The position numbers and the translations under genes are program-made. Positions 35,632 through 43,591 of a DNA stretch of 64,000 bases are shown in pieces. The first letter of the stretch is position 1; each line of letters opens with the position of its first letter. The notes below the pieces were generated by a model. The model had not been told where the DNA came from. It ran no database searches and saw only the letters and a program-made list of their open reading frames with translations. The stretch is from CAWEHU01 sp963808965 (lineage in GTDB: Bacteria; Pseudomonadota; Alphaproteobacteria; Acetobacterales; Acetobacteraceae), in assembly GCA_963808965.1 (NCBI GenBank), contig CAWEHU010000029.1, positions 248,001 through 312,000 of the forward strand, in the 5' to 3' direction.

Positions 35632-35958
35632 ATGAAACGCCTGCTGCTCCTCGGCTTCGTCCTGAGCGTCGCGGCCTGCAATAACCCAAATAGACCGACG
35701 GATACCGGCTCGATGGCGTTCCCCCCTCCCGCGCCCGGCAGTTCGGTCGCGGTGCCCGGCAATCAGGTTCCCCCTCCTACCGGCGGCATGGCAATTCAGC
35801 AGCCGGGATCGACGATGACCCGTCAAGGTCCTACGCAAACGGATACCGGCTCGATGACCATCCCACCCGCAAGCGGAGGGACCACGCGACAAGCGTACCT
35901 GATACGGGCCGCCTCAGTGGCTATGCGCGGATCAAGTCCGCGCATGACGACTGGGTGA
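35632..35958 (+). CDS. Small Pro/Gly/Thr-rich lipoprotein with repeat-derived tail
   Basis: A 108-residue lipoprotein: LLLLGFVLSVAACNN is the lipobox leader, and GGAGGA before ATG 35632 supports the start. TDTGSMAFPPP and TDTGSMTIPPA form an internal duplication. The last residues, RGSSPRMTTG, come from an intergenic palindromic repeat (35923-35945) read in frame, so the original stop has been replaced or lost. Such tails are well known from alphaproteobacterial repeats. No function can be given beyond a likely envelope location. Confidence 0.65.
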   Translation: MKRLLLLGFVLSVAACNNPNRPTDTGSMAFPPPAPGSSVAVPGNQVPPPTGGMAIQQPGSTMTRQGPTQTDTGSMTIPPASGGTTRQAYLIRAASVAMRGSSPRMTTG

Positions 35959-36764
35959 AACGCTCCAAATCAACAAGCGTCCCCTTTTCCTCGTCATCGC
36001 CGGGCTTGACCCGGCGATCCACGTCTTTTCCGCCCAAGTGGAGCGCGCGCCAGAGCCCCACGGGGTCCAGGCCGCGCCGCAGCAGTTTGCCCGCGACCAT
36101 GCATACGATCCGTGCGATGTCGGCGACCGGCCGAAAATGGCTCTCCCGCTGCAACGTCTCCCCATAGATCGCGGGAATATCGACGGCCACCGTCAGCACG
36201 CCCGCGCGCCCCGCCTCGATCAGGATCTCGCTCTCGAACGCGAAGCCGCGTGCCATCCGGCGCTCTCCGATGCGACGCAGAACAGAGGCGGGATAGACGC
36301 GGAAACCCGACTGGCTGTCCTCCACCCGGTGATGTGCGGCCCAGGAGACCCAGAAATCCGCGACCCGGTTGGCGATGAACTCGCGCCCGCGGCGCGGCGG
36401 CCTTTCCCCCCCGGCGGGAGCCGATGACGATCGCCCCCGGACACATCAAGCTGCGGGCGAGCAGCGCCGGGATGTCCGCGGGCCGGTGCTGGCCGTCCCC
36501 GTCGAGCGTCACGATCAATTCCGCGCCTTCGGCCAGAGCCGCCTGCATCCCCCGCCAGAGGCTCGCGCCCTTCCCGAGGTTTCCGACGTTCCGCAGCACC
36601 GTCGCGCCGCTCGCGGCGGCGATCTCCGCGGTCCGGTCCGAGGAACCATCGTCCACCACGATCGGCCCGAAGCCGAAGTCGCGGCATGCCGCCACAATCT
36701 GCCCGATCGTCCCCCCCTCGTTGTAGGCGGGGATGACGATCCAGGTCGCCAGTCTTCCGGTCAT
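35921..36764 (-). pseudogene. Family 2 glycosyltransferase, frameshifted in a G run
   Basis: ATG 36764 gives WIVIPAYNEGGTIGQIVAAC, VVDDGSSDRTAEIAAASGA and TLDGDGQHRPADIPAL, the GT2 (dolichyl-phosphate mannose synthase-like) nucleotide and metal motifs, up to IGSRRG. At the run of C at 36406-36413 (G on this strand) the frame changes. The next frame continues with REFIANRVADFWVSWAAHH, EDSQSGFRVYPASVL and FESEILIEAGRAG and ends after a repeat-derived VKPGDDEE at 35921. One base restores a whole protein of about 280 residues. It would transfer a sugar to a lipid carrier. It is divergent from the flavoprotein gene by 50 bases. Confidence 0.8.
35923..36018. repeat. Facing pair of palindromic intergenic repeats
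   Basis: Unit 1: ATGCGCGGA, loop TCAAG, TCCGCGCAT (35923-35945). Unit 2: ATCGCCGGG, loop CTTGA, CCCGGCGAT (35996-36018). The loops are reverse complements and CATGACGA flanks unit 1 while TCGTCAT flanks unit 2, so the two are inverted copies of one element. This is the abundant alphaproteobacterial repeat whose translations end in SSPRMT or read VKPGDD. Both flanking genes read into it. Confidence 0.8.
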
Positions 36765-36814
36765 TGCGCGCGACGATTATGGTGCGCCGCTTTTAGCCGC
36801 AGGAGAGAACGAGC

Positions 36815-38083
36815 GTGACGGTGATAGCCGAGGCTTGCGATGTGCTGGTGATCGGCGGCGGCCCGGCGGGCTCGACCGCGGCGGCGCTTTTGGCCGAGCG
36901 GGGCAAGGATGTCGTGCTGCTGGAAAAAGATGCGCATCCGCGATTCCATATCGGCGAGTCGCTTCTCCCGCGCAACCTCGCCGTCTTCGACCGGCTGGGC
37001 CTGCGCGACGCCCTGCACGAGATCGGCGTCCTTAAACCGGGCGCGGAGTTCGTCTGCGATGCGACTGGCCGAAGCGTCAATTTCGAGTTCTCGCGCGGCA
37101 TCGATCGCGCCTACACCTATGCCTACCAGGTACGCCGCGATCAGATGGACGCGCTGCTGTTCGATAACGCTCGGCGGAAGGGTGCCCGCGCCTTCGAGCG
37201 CACGCGCGTGATCGACGCCGCCTTTGCCCCGCACGGCCCCGCCCGCGTCACCGCTCGGCGGGAAGACGGCGCGATGCTCGAATACGAGCCTCGCTTCGTG
37301 CTCGACGCCTCCGGACGTGACACGTTTCTCGCCGGTCGGATGCGGCTCAAGGAATCGGACAAGCAGAACAACACCGCCGCCGCCTTCGCGCATTTCCGCG
37401 GGGTCGAGCGCAGCAGCAGCGAACGCGAGGGGTGCATCACCGTGCATCTCGCGGAGGATGGTTGGTTCTGGTTCATCCCGTTGCCCGACGAAGTGATGAG
37501 CGTCGGTTTCGTCGGCAACCAGAAGGCCTTCAAAGGACGCGGCGGCTCGGTCCACGACTTCCTGATGCAGCGGTTCCGGAACAGCCCGATGGTGAGCGGA
37601 CGTATGCAGGGGGCTGAGCTGATCTCGGAAGTAATGAGCGCCGGCAACTACTCCTACCGCGCCCGCACGGCTTGGGGCGAGGGCTATCTCATGATCGGCG
37701 ATGCGTTCGGCTTCGTCGATCCGGTGTTCTCGAGCGGCGTGCTGTTCGCGATGCAGGCCGGCGAGATGGGCGCGGACGCGGCGGCGGCCTGGCTCGACAA
37801 CCCAGCGCTTGGACGCAAGCTCGCCCGGCGTACCGAGCGGCGTCTCCGCACCGCGATGGACCGCTTCGCTTGGATGATTTACCGCATCAACGACCCGGTG
37901 ATGCGACATTTGTTCCTGGCACCGCGGGACACGCTTGGGATGCGTGCGGGCGTGGTCTCGCTGCTCGCGGGCAATCTCGACAACAGGGCGGCGATCCGCT
38001 TGCCCGTGCTGGCCTTCAAATCGGTCTACTACGCGATGACCTGCGCGAACCGGCTCGGTCTCCGGCAGGTCGCTTCGGGCTAG
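36815..38083 (+). CDS. FAD-dependent oxidoreductase of the halogenase/geranylgeranyl-reductase type
   Basis: A 422-residue flavoprotein. DVLVIGGGPAGSTAAALLAE is the FAD Rossmann motif, PRFHIGESLLP the group signature, and GDAFGFVDPVFSSGVLFAMQ the second FAD block. WFWFIPLPDEVMSVG stands where flavin halogenases have WxWxIP (here FWFIP). The family includes tryptophan-halogenase-like and polyene-associated oxidases. Substrate unknown. A methyltransferase gene begins 1 base after its stop, so the two form an operon. A glycosyltransferase is divergent. The set suggests tailoring of a lipid or pigment. Confidence 0.82.
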   Translation: MTVIAEACDVLVIGGGPAGSTAAALLAERGKDVVLLEKDAHPRFHIGESLLPRNLAVFDRLGLRDALHEIGVLKPGAEFVCDATGRSVNFEFSRGIDRAYTYAYQVRRDQMDALLFDNARRKGARAFERTRVIDAAFAPHGPARVTARREDGAMLEYEPRFVLDASGRDTFLAGRMRLKESDKQNNTAAAFAHFRGVERSSSEREGCITVHLAEDGWFWFIPLPDEVMSVGFVGNQKAFKGRGGSVHDFLMQRFRNSPMVSGRMQGAELISEVMSAGNYSYRARTAWGEGYLMIGDAFGFVDPVFSSGVLFAMQAGEMGADAAAAWLDNPALGRKLARRTERRLRTAMDRFAWMIYRINDPVMRHLFLAPRDTLGMRAGVVSLLAGNLDNRAAIRLPVLAFKSVYYAMTCANRLGLRQVASG

Positions 38084-38084
38084 G

Positions 38085-38960
38085 ATGACGGCCGACGAGA
38101 GGGCCAGCATCGCGAACCCGTCGGCGCCGATCACCACCGGGTCCAGCCCCTCCACCGCCGCGAGCCGCCTCATGGAGTCCGATGCTATCCTGTTGAGGCG
38201 GGTCACGGAACGTTACCGGGCCTGCGGGCGGGCGACCGAGGGCTATATCAGGGGCAAGCTGCGCCGCGATCCAGTGCTCCGCGCCGTTCTGGCGCTGCCC
38301 TACGATTTCGGGGACGTGCTCGACCTTGGCTGCGGACGCGGCCAGTTCGGCATCGCGCTCCTGGAAGCGGGCCGGGCCCAGTCGGTTCAGGGGCTCGACC
38401 GCAATGCCCGGCACCTCGGGGAGGCGGAGCGCGCCGCGGCGGGCCTCGTCACGCGACCCTCTCTGGCGTTTCGCGCGCTCTGCCGCGATCTTGCGGATGG
38501 CGCCGATATCGCCCGCGCCGATACGGTCATGATGGTGGACGTGCTCTATCAACTCGAGACCGAAGCTCAGCTCGCGCTCCTTCGTGCCGCCGCCCAAGCC
38601 GCTCGCGAGCGGCTGCTGATCCGTACGCTGGATCCCGATCGCGGAGTGCGGAGCGCCCTCACCCTGGCGGCTGAACGGCTTGTCCGGCGCATCTCGCCGC
38701 ATTCGGGCGCGCGTGTGAACCCGCTCCCGATCCCGCTGCTCGCCGGAGTGGTGAAGCGCGAGGGTTTCGCCGTGAACGTCTTGCCCTGCTGGCAGGGCAC
38801 GCCGTTCGCCAACGTCCTGCTGTCAGCCCGCCGCCTGCTCCCGCAGCGCGTCGATCAGGGCGGCGATGTTGTTGTCGTGCCGCGCGAGGAAGGCGTTGTA
38901 ATCGCTCCGCACGGTGAGGCGGAGACTGGTGCCCTCGGCGATCACGTCCACGATCCGTAG
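38085..38960 (+). CDS. Class I SAM-dependent methyltransferase
   Basis: VLDLGCGRGQFGIALLEAG is the SAM-binding motif I, with GLDRNARHLGEA after it, and VMMVDVLYQLETEAQLALL motif II. The gene begins right after the flavoprotein stop. ATG 38172, 29 residues in, is another possible start because the first residues look unstructured. The stop at 38960 lies 138 bases inside the convergent MlaC-like gene, an unusual overlap. The natural end may be nearer LLSARR (about 38835), which would need a small change. Small-molecule substrate unknown. Confidence 0.78.
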   Translation: MTADERASIANPSAPITTGSSPSTAASRLMESDAILLRRVTERYRACGRATEGYIRGKLRRDPVLRAVLALPYDFGDVLDLGCGRGQFGIALLEAGRAQSVQGLDRNARHLGEAERAAAGLVTRPSLAFRALCRDLADGADIARADTVMMVDVLYQLETEAQLALLRAAAQAARERLLIRTLDPDRGVRSALTLAAERLVRRISPHSGARVNPLPIPLLAGVVKREGFAVNVLPCWQGTPFANVLLSARRLLPQRVDQGGDVVVVPREEGVVIAPHGEAETGALGDHVHDP

Positions 38961-39431
38961 GCTCGCGCCGTCGTCCTGCACCACCCAGACGACATGCGCT
39001 GGCGGCGTACCCTCCCGCTCGAGGGTCGTGGGCACATACACCTCTCCCTCGCGCACCTCCGGCCGGCCGATGACAACCGCCACCTTCGTTTGCCGGTAGT
39101 CGCCCATATGCGCAATGATATTGTTCATCAGCACGCGGTGGAACAGGGCTGTGTAGGTCCGCTGCTGCTCAGGCGTCGCCTGCCGCCAAAATCGCCCGAG
39201 GCAGAACCGGGCAACTCCCTCGACGTCCACCACGCGGTCAATGAAGGGTTGGAGCCGACGTCGCTTCTCCTCCGGCGTGCTCGCATCCCCTACCGTCGCG
39301 GCAAGCTCGAGGCCGGCCTCTTTGATGAAGGAGGCGGCCCGCGCCGGGTCGGGCGCGGCGCGCACGCCCGCCAATGGGAAGAGCGCCAGGGCGAGTGCGA
39401 TGAGCAGAAGGGCGGTGCGGCGGCCCGGCAT
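38823..39431 (-). CDS. MlaC/HpnM-like phospholipid-transport substrate-binding protein
   Basis: A 202-residue exported protein from ATG 39431 (GGGAAGGA upstream) with leader ALLLIALALALFPLAGVRA. The body matches MlaC/Ttg2D: RLQPFIDRVVDVEGVARFCL, GRFWRQATPEQQRTYTALFH and SLRLTVRSDYNAFLA. MlaC carries phospholipids between outer and inner membranes; the HpnM branch goes with hopanoid genes. No mlaD, mlaE or hpn genes are adjacent, so which branch it belongs to is open. It converges on the methyltransferase gene. Confidence 0.85.
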   Translation of the reverse strand: MPGRRTALLLIALALALFPLAGVRAAPDPARAASFIKEAGLELAATVGDASTPEEKRRRLQPFIDRVVDVEGVARFCLGRFWRQATPEQQRTYTALFHRVLMNNIIAHMGDYRQTKVAVVIGRPEVREGEVYVPTTLEREGTPPAHVVWVVQDDGASLRIVDVIAEGTSLRLTVRSDYNAFLARHDNNIAALIDALREQAAG

Positions 39432-39504
39432 GGTTCCTTCCCGTGCGCGAATCGTGCCAAGATTTCTAGGCCATGTTCGGCCGAATCGGCGCAAGGGGAA
39501 TCGC

Positions 39505-39885
39505 ATGAACCGACGTGTCACCGCCCGGATCTTCGTCATTTGCCTCGCCGGGGCCGCAGCCTGCAACACGGCGACCCCGCTTCCCCCCGTCGTGCAGGGC
39601 GGCTGGGTCCATTACACCACCTCCCGCACCACACAGAACATTCCGTGCGGCGATATGCCCATCCAGCTCGAGGGCAACCACACCGATCTGACGCTGACGG
39701 GTTATTGCCGTTACGTCCGGATCACCGGCGAGCACAACGATATCCGCATACAAATCGCGCCCGGGGGCACGATCGAGATCGCGGGTCAGCACAACGATGT
39801 CTGGTGGCAACAGGTCGGGCCAGGTCCACGGCCCAATCTTGTCAATAGCGGCAGCAGCAACACCTTCCACCGCGAGCAGGGTTAG
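39505..39885 (+). CDS. DUF3060-like small lipoprotein
   Basis: A 126-residue lipoprotein (IFVICLAGAAACN). The body has short beta repeats with NHTDLTLTGYC, EHNDIRIQIAPGG and QHNDVWWQQVG. These [NEQ]HND/NHTD turns are typical of the DUF3060 family, thought to form a small beta-helix. GGGGA 7 bases before ATG 39505 supports the start. It is divergent from the MlaC-like gene and followed by pncA. Function unknown; probably envelope-located. Confidence 0.72.
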   Translation: MNRRVTARIFVICLAGAAACNTATPLPPVVQGGWVHYTTSRTTQNIPCGDMPIQLEGNHTDLTLTGYCRYVRITGEHNDIRIQIAPGGTIEIAGQHNDVWWQQVGPGPRPNLVNSGSSNTFHREQG

Positions 39886-39913
39886 CAGACTGACGAACAG
39901 CTGACTGGGACTC

Positions 39914-40570
39914 ATGATCGCGGTTGACCCGCTCACCGACATTCTCGGCGTGGTGGACGTGCAGCCCACCTTCATGCCGGGTGGTGAGCTGCCCGTTGCC
40001 GACGGGAACCTCGTGGTTCCGGCGATCAACCGCCTGCTGGCCGGTCCGTTCGCGCATGCCTTCGCGACGCAGGACTGGCATCCGCGCGGCCATTCGAGCT
40101 TCGCGAGCGCGCACCAAGGCCGCCAGCCTTTCGAGACAATCGCGATGCCGTATGGCCAGCAGGTGCTCTGGCCGGATCATGCTCTGCAGAACAGCGTCAA
40201 CGCCGCGTTTCACCCCCGGCTCGATCAGACGAAGCTGGAAGTGATCGTGCGCAAGGGATTCCACCCGGCGATCGACAGCTACTCGACCTTTTTCGAGAAT
40301 GACCGCCGGACGGCTACGGGGCTGGACGGCTGGCTGCGCGCACGTGGGTTCACGCGCGTCTTCCTCGCGGGTCTGGCCACGGATTTCTGCGTCGCGTGGT
40401 CGGCCGAGGATGCCGTGCGACTCGGCTATTCGGTGATCGTGATCGAGGATGCCTGCCGCGCGATCGCCCTGCCGTTGCCGGAAGGCGGAACGACGTTGGA
40501 GGCGGCACGGTCCCGGCTCGCCGCGCTCGGGGTAGGCTTCACCCGATCCGAGGAAATCGCCGGGCTCTGA
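39914..40570 (+). CDS. pncA: Nicotinamidase / pyrazinamidase
   Basis: A 218-residue isochorismatase-fold hydrolase. The catalytic Asp is in VVDVQPTF, the Lys in VIVRKGF, and the Cys in LATDFCVAW. The metal site is DWHPRGHSSF with the upstream Asp/His. It converts nicotinamide to nicotinate for NAD salvage. ATG 39914 is near the family start. The stop is 13 bases from the convergent rmd gene. Confidence 0.94.
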   Translation: MIAVDPLTDILGVVDVQPTFMPGGELPVADGNLVVPAINRLLAGPFAHAFATQDWHPRGHSSFASAHQGRQPFETIAMPYGQQVLWPDHALQNSVNAAFHPRLDQTKLEVIVRKGFHPAIDSYSTFFENDRRTATGLDGWLRARGFTRVFLAGLATDFCVAWSAEDAVRLGYSVIVIEDACRAIALPLPEGGTTLEAARSRLAALGVGFTRSEEIAGL

Positions 40571-40583
40571 TCTCGTCAGCCCG

Positions 40584-41531
40584 CTAATGTGCGGCGAAAC
40601 GAGCCTCCCAGTCCGACAGAACATCGCGGAGCGTCGTTTCCCACGGGATGCGCGGCTCCCAGGCGAGCAGCGCCCGCGCGCGGCCCGCGTTTCCGACGGC
40701 GACCGGAATATCGGCGGGACGAAGCAGGCCGGCCTCGGTCTCGATGCTGGCTTCCAGACCGGCGAGCGCCAGCAAGGTTTCGAGGACGTCGCCGACGCGG
40801 CGTGGCGTGCCGGACGCGATGTTGAGGATCGTGCCCGGCGCAATCGTATCGGCCCGGGCGAGACAGGCGACGTACGCGGCGCAGATATCGCGCACGTCGA
40901 GGAAGTCGCGCCGGGGATCGAGCGCGCCCGTGCGGATGACCGGTTCCTGCGTCCCCGCCCGGATGCCGGCGATCTGGCGTGCGAAGGCTGGGACCGCGAA
41001 GTCCGGCGATTGACCCGCTCCGGTGTGATTGAAGGGGCGCAGCCGGATCGCGCGCAGCCCCTCTGCCGCCAACGCGCCGACCGCGAGATCGGCCGCCGCC
41101 TTGGTGGCGGCGTAGGCGTTGAGCGGCGCGGGCAGCGCCGCCTCATCGAGCGGCGCGCCCGTGCGGAAAGAGGCGCCGTAAATGTCGGCGCTGGAGATGA
41201 ACAGAAACGTGCAGTCCGGCGCGGCCTCAAGCAGCGCGCGCGCAAGTGTGACGGTTCCGTGCAGGTTCACATGCCACGCGAGTTCCGGATCACGGCGTGC
41301 GGCGGCAATGGCTGCGATCGCGGCCAGATGGATGCAGGCATCCGGGCGATTCTCCCGCACCAGCGCTCTAACTGCCGCTGCGTCCCTGATATCGAGCGCG
41401 CGAAAGCCGTGCGTGGGCTCATGCGCGGTCGGCGTTATCTCACTTTCAGGAAAGGCAGCCTGCAACGCGGGCAGGAGATGCGAGCCGACGAAGCCACCGG
41501 CGCCCGTGACCAGGATGCGGCGCGGCTGCAT
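40584..41531 (-). CDS. rmd: GDP-6-deoxy-D-mannose reductase (RMD-like NAD-dependent epimerase family)
   Basis: A 315-residue extended SDR. VTGAGGFVGSHLLPAL is the cofactor loop, FISSADIYG and YAATKAAADLAV give the Ser and Tyr/Lys set, and IRLRPFNHTGAGQSPDFAVP is a block shared with GDP-4-keto-6-deoxymannose reductases. Coming 7 bases after a gmd gene, it should complete GDP-D-rhamnose for O-antigen or surface polysaccharide. Other 4-ketoreductases look similar, so the symbol is given mainly for context. Confidence 0.85.
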   Translation of the reverse strand: MQPRRILVTGAGGFVGSHLLPALQAAFPESEITPTAHEPTHGFRALDIRDAAAVRALVRENRPDACIHLAAIAAIAAARRDPELAWHVNLHGTVTLARALLEAAPDCTFLFISSADIYGASFRTGAPLDEAALPAPLNAYAATKAAADLAVGALAAEGLRAIRLRPFNHTGAGQSPDFAVPAFARQIAGIRAGTQEPVIRTGALDPRRDFLDVRDICAAYVACLARADTIAPGTILNIASGTPRRVGDVLETLLALAGLEASIETEAGLLRPADIPVAVGNAGRARALLAWEPRIPWETTLRDVLSDWEARFAAH

Positions 41532-41538
41532 TAGTCAG

Positions 41539-42525
41539 CTACCGGTCGCGCATTCGCGCCCGGTGCCGCGCGAGATCGGCCTCCACCATCTCGGCCAGCA
41601 TGTCCTCAAGCGCGATGGAGGGCGACCAGCCCAGCTTCTCTCGCGCCTTCGAGGCGTCCCCCTGCAGCATATTCACTTCCGCCGGGCGCAGGAGATCCTC
41701 TCGAAGCGTGACGTGGTCCTCCATATGCAGCCCGGCACATGCGAAAGCGGTTTGCACCATGTCGCGGATCGTGACGCTCCGTCCGGTCGCGATGACATAG
41801 TCGTCCGGCTCCCCCTTTTGCAACATGAGCCACATCGCGCGGACGTAATCCCGCGCATGCCCCCAATCACGTTGCGCATCCAGGTTGCCGAGCGGCAGCT
41901 CGCGAGCGAGCCCAAGCTTGATCCGCGCCACCCCGTCGGTCACTTTGCGGGTTACGAACTCGATGCCGCGCAGCGGGCTTTCGTGGTTGAACAGGATGCC
42001 CGACGAGGCGTGCAGGCCGAAACTCTCGCGATAGTTCACCGTCATCCAGTGCGCGTACAGCTTGGCGACGGCGTACGGACTTCGCGGGTAGAAAGGTGTG
42101 CGTTCGTCTTGCGGCGTTGCCTGTGCCTTGCCGAACATTTCCGAGGAAGAGGCCTGATAGAAGCGTGTCTCCGGATGGCCGATGCGCACCGCCTCCAGAA
42201 CATTCGCGGCGCCGAGGCCGGTCACGCTGCCAGTCAGCAGGGGCTGGTTCCAGGAAGCGGCGACGAAACTCTGCGCGGCGAGGTTGTACACTTCATCGGG
42301 CCGGACCGATTGCATGATACGAATGAGGCTGGAGAGATCCGTCAGATTGCCTTCGATCAGGCGAACACGATCCAGAATCCCGAGCCAACGCAGCCGCTCT
42401 CCGATCACGTCCGAGGAGGCGGACCGGCGCATCATGCCGACGACCTCGTAGCCCTTTTCGAGCAGCAGCTGGGCCAAATAGGCGCCGTCCTGGCCGGTGA
42501 CGCCGGTAATAAGAGCTGTGGGCAT
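41539..42525 (-). CDS. gmd: GDP-mannose 4,6-dehydratase
   Basis: A 328-residue extended SDR. ALITGVTGQDGAYLAQLLLE, the family opening, then VYNLAAQSFVAASWNQPLL, YQASSSEMFGKAQATPQDE and PRSPYAVAKLYAHWMTVNYR with Tyr and Lys follow in order, plus NLDAQRDWGHARDYV. It makes GDP-4-keto-6-deoxymannose from GDP-mannose. The rmd-like gene follows directly on the same strand. Confidence 0.95.
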   Translation of the reverse strand: MPTALITGVTGQDGAYLAQLLLEKGYEVVGMMRRSASSDVIGERLRWLGILDRVRLIEGNLTDLSSLIRIMQSVRPDEVYNLAAQSFVAASWNQPLLTGSVTGLGAANVLEAVRIGHPETRFYQASSSEMFGKAQATPQDERTPFYPRSPYAVAKLYAHWMTVNYRESFGLHASSGILFNHESPLRGIEFVTRKVTDGVARIKLGLARELPLGNLDAQRDWGHARDYVRAMWLMLQKGEPDDYVIATGRSVTIRDMVQTAFACAGLHMEDHVTLREDLLRPAEVNMLQGDASKAREKLGWSPSIALEDMLAEMVEADLARHRARMRDR

Positions 42526-42641
42526 CGGGGCTGGTTAGACGATCGCAACCGGTGCGTCCACCGGGACGGTTTCGAACTCTCACCCGATCGTCATCAAGCT
42601 AACATTTCCGCCTGCGGCGGAAGGGCGCGGGGCGAACGGGG

Positions 42642-43034
42642 TCAGCGGACCGCGCGCAGCGGGTGGGTCTCGGCCGGCGCGAAGCCGTCCTTCGACGAGC
42701 GGGCTGCTTCACGCATCACGGCTCGCAAGCTGCGCACATAGGCCGCACCGGAGGAGGTTCGCTGAATCAGCACGCTTCGCCGGTCCATCGGATCCGTCTT
42801 TCGCCGTACCAGCTCGAATTCCGACAGCCGGTCCAGCGCGCGGGTTATCGCGGGCTTAGAGACTTCCAGTTGCGCGGCAAGGCCTCGCACGGTTTGCGGT
42901 TCGGCCTCGGTATAACAGGTCAACATCACCCCGAGTTGGCGCGCTGTCAGGTCCGGCCCTTCGCGGCGGACCAGTTCGACGATCGAGTCTCGCAGAAGGC
43001 CGATCATTTGGTCGGGATTTTCTGGGGCTGGCAT
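42642..43034 (-). CDS. MarR-family transcriptional regulator
   Basis: A 130-residue winged-helix protein. LTARQLGVMLTCYTE, VRGLAAQLEVSKPAITRALD (recognition helix) and LVRRKTDPMDRRSVLIQRT (wing) are MarR marks. It is divergent from the 29-residue peptide gene at 43399 and shares with it a 364-base intergenic region holding a CRP-type palindrome. Ligand and targets are unknown. It may repress its own gene or the peptide. Confidence 0.86.
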   Translation of the reverse strand: MPAPENPDQMIGLLRDSIVELVRREGPDLTARQLGVMLTCYTEAEPQTVRGLAAQLEVSKPAITRALDRLSEFELVRRKTDPMDRRSVLIQRTSSGAAYVRSLRAVMREAARSSKDGFAPAETHPLRAVR

Positions 43035-43332
43035 GTGGCTTTTTCTCCCGAGGGGCGGCTCTTCCGCCGTAAGCGGGCCACTTCCTAGCGGATAAGGTTG
43101 CGCTAATCAATTCTGTCTCGCGTTTCGGTTGCCGGTTAAGGGGTTTTGCAACGAAGAAGCTGCACCATAGTGTGAAGGCATCTCTGCCTTCCCTCTGGCC
43201 GACTTGAACCTTCCGCATGAGCCTGTTATTGCTGCGGTGCAGCATAGCTGCCGGGCATCTGACCCTCGAACCCGGATCATCAGAGTGAAGCGCCTCGGCG
43301 CGGCCCCGGGCCAGCGAAAGGAACACGGGTGT

Positions 43333-43348
43333 TGTGATTTAGGTCACA
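43333..43348 (+). promoter_or_regulatory. Perfect CRP-type operator TGTGA-N6-TCACA
   Basis: TGTGATTTAGGTCACA matches the cAMP-CRP consensus in both half-sites. It lies 51 bases before the ATG of the 29-residue peptide and about 300 bases before the marR start, in a 364-base gap (43035-43398) without other genes. A cAMP-binding-type CRP protein and an adenylate cyclase are encoded together at 60.9-63.4 kb. I found no other perfect site by eye. Confidence 0.6.
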
Positions 43349-43398
43349 GACCGCTGCGCTTGGTACGGCTACGTCGTTTTCAGCAAAGGAGAAGTCCG

Positions 43399-43488
43399 AT
43401 GAGAAAAGTCATCGTGGTGGCGTTTGCCCAAGCTGCTATTTTGGCAGTCGCCGCAGTCGTCCTCTTCGGGATGGGCGCATACGTGTAG
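43399..43488 (+). CDS. 29-residue single-pass membrane peptide
   Basis: ATG 43399 has a very strong ribosome site, AAAGGAGA, 7 bases upstream. The product starts MRKVIVVAF and is one hydrophobic helix (AQAAILAVAAVVLFGMGAYV), two basic residues before it setting the orientation. It ends at TAG 43486-43488. The strong start signal, the helix and the CRP site upstream argue that it is a real small gene. No family is known to me. It could be a regulator or subunit of a membrane complex; the nearest large genes encode a soluble formate dehydrogenase. Confidence 0.6.
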   Translation: MRKVIVVAFAQAAILAVAAVVLFGMGAYV

Positions 43489-43591
43489 GTGCGTGTGCAT
43501 CTCGGCACATCAACTTAGAAGGCCGGCAGAGGTATAGGGCGAGAGCTACATCACCGGCAAATTCGGCCCGATCAAGCTGAACCGCAGACGC

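Noticed and set aside
26961..39431. Aryl polyene or other type II polyketide pigment cluster
   Set aside because: The carrier protein tail, the dehydrogenase and the LpxL-type acyltransferase fit the AcpXL lipid A system; no MMPL exporter, LolA-like carrier or aromatic starter ligase is present.
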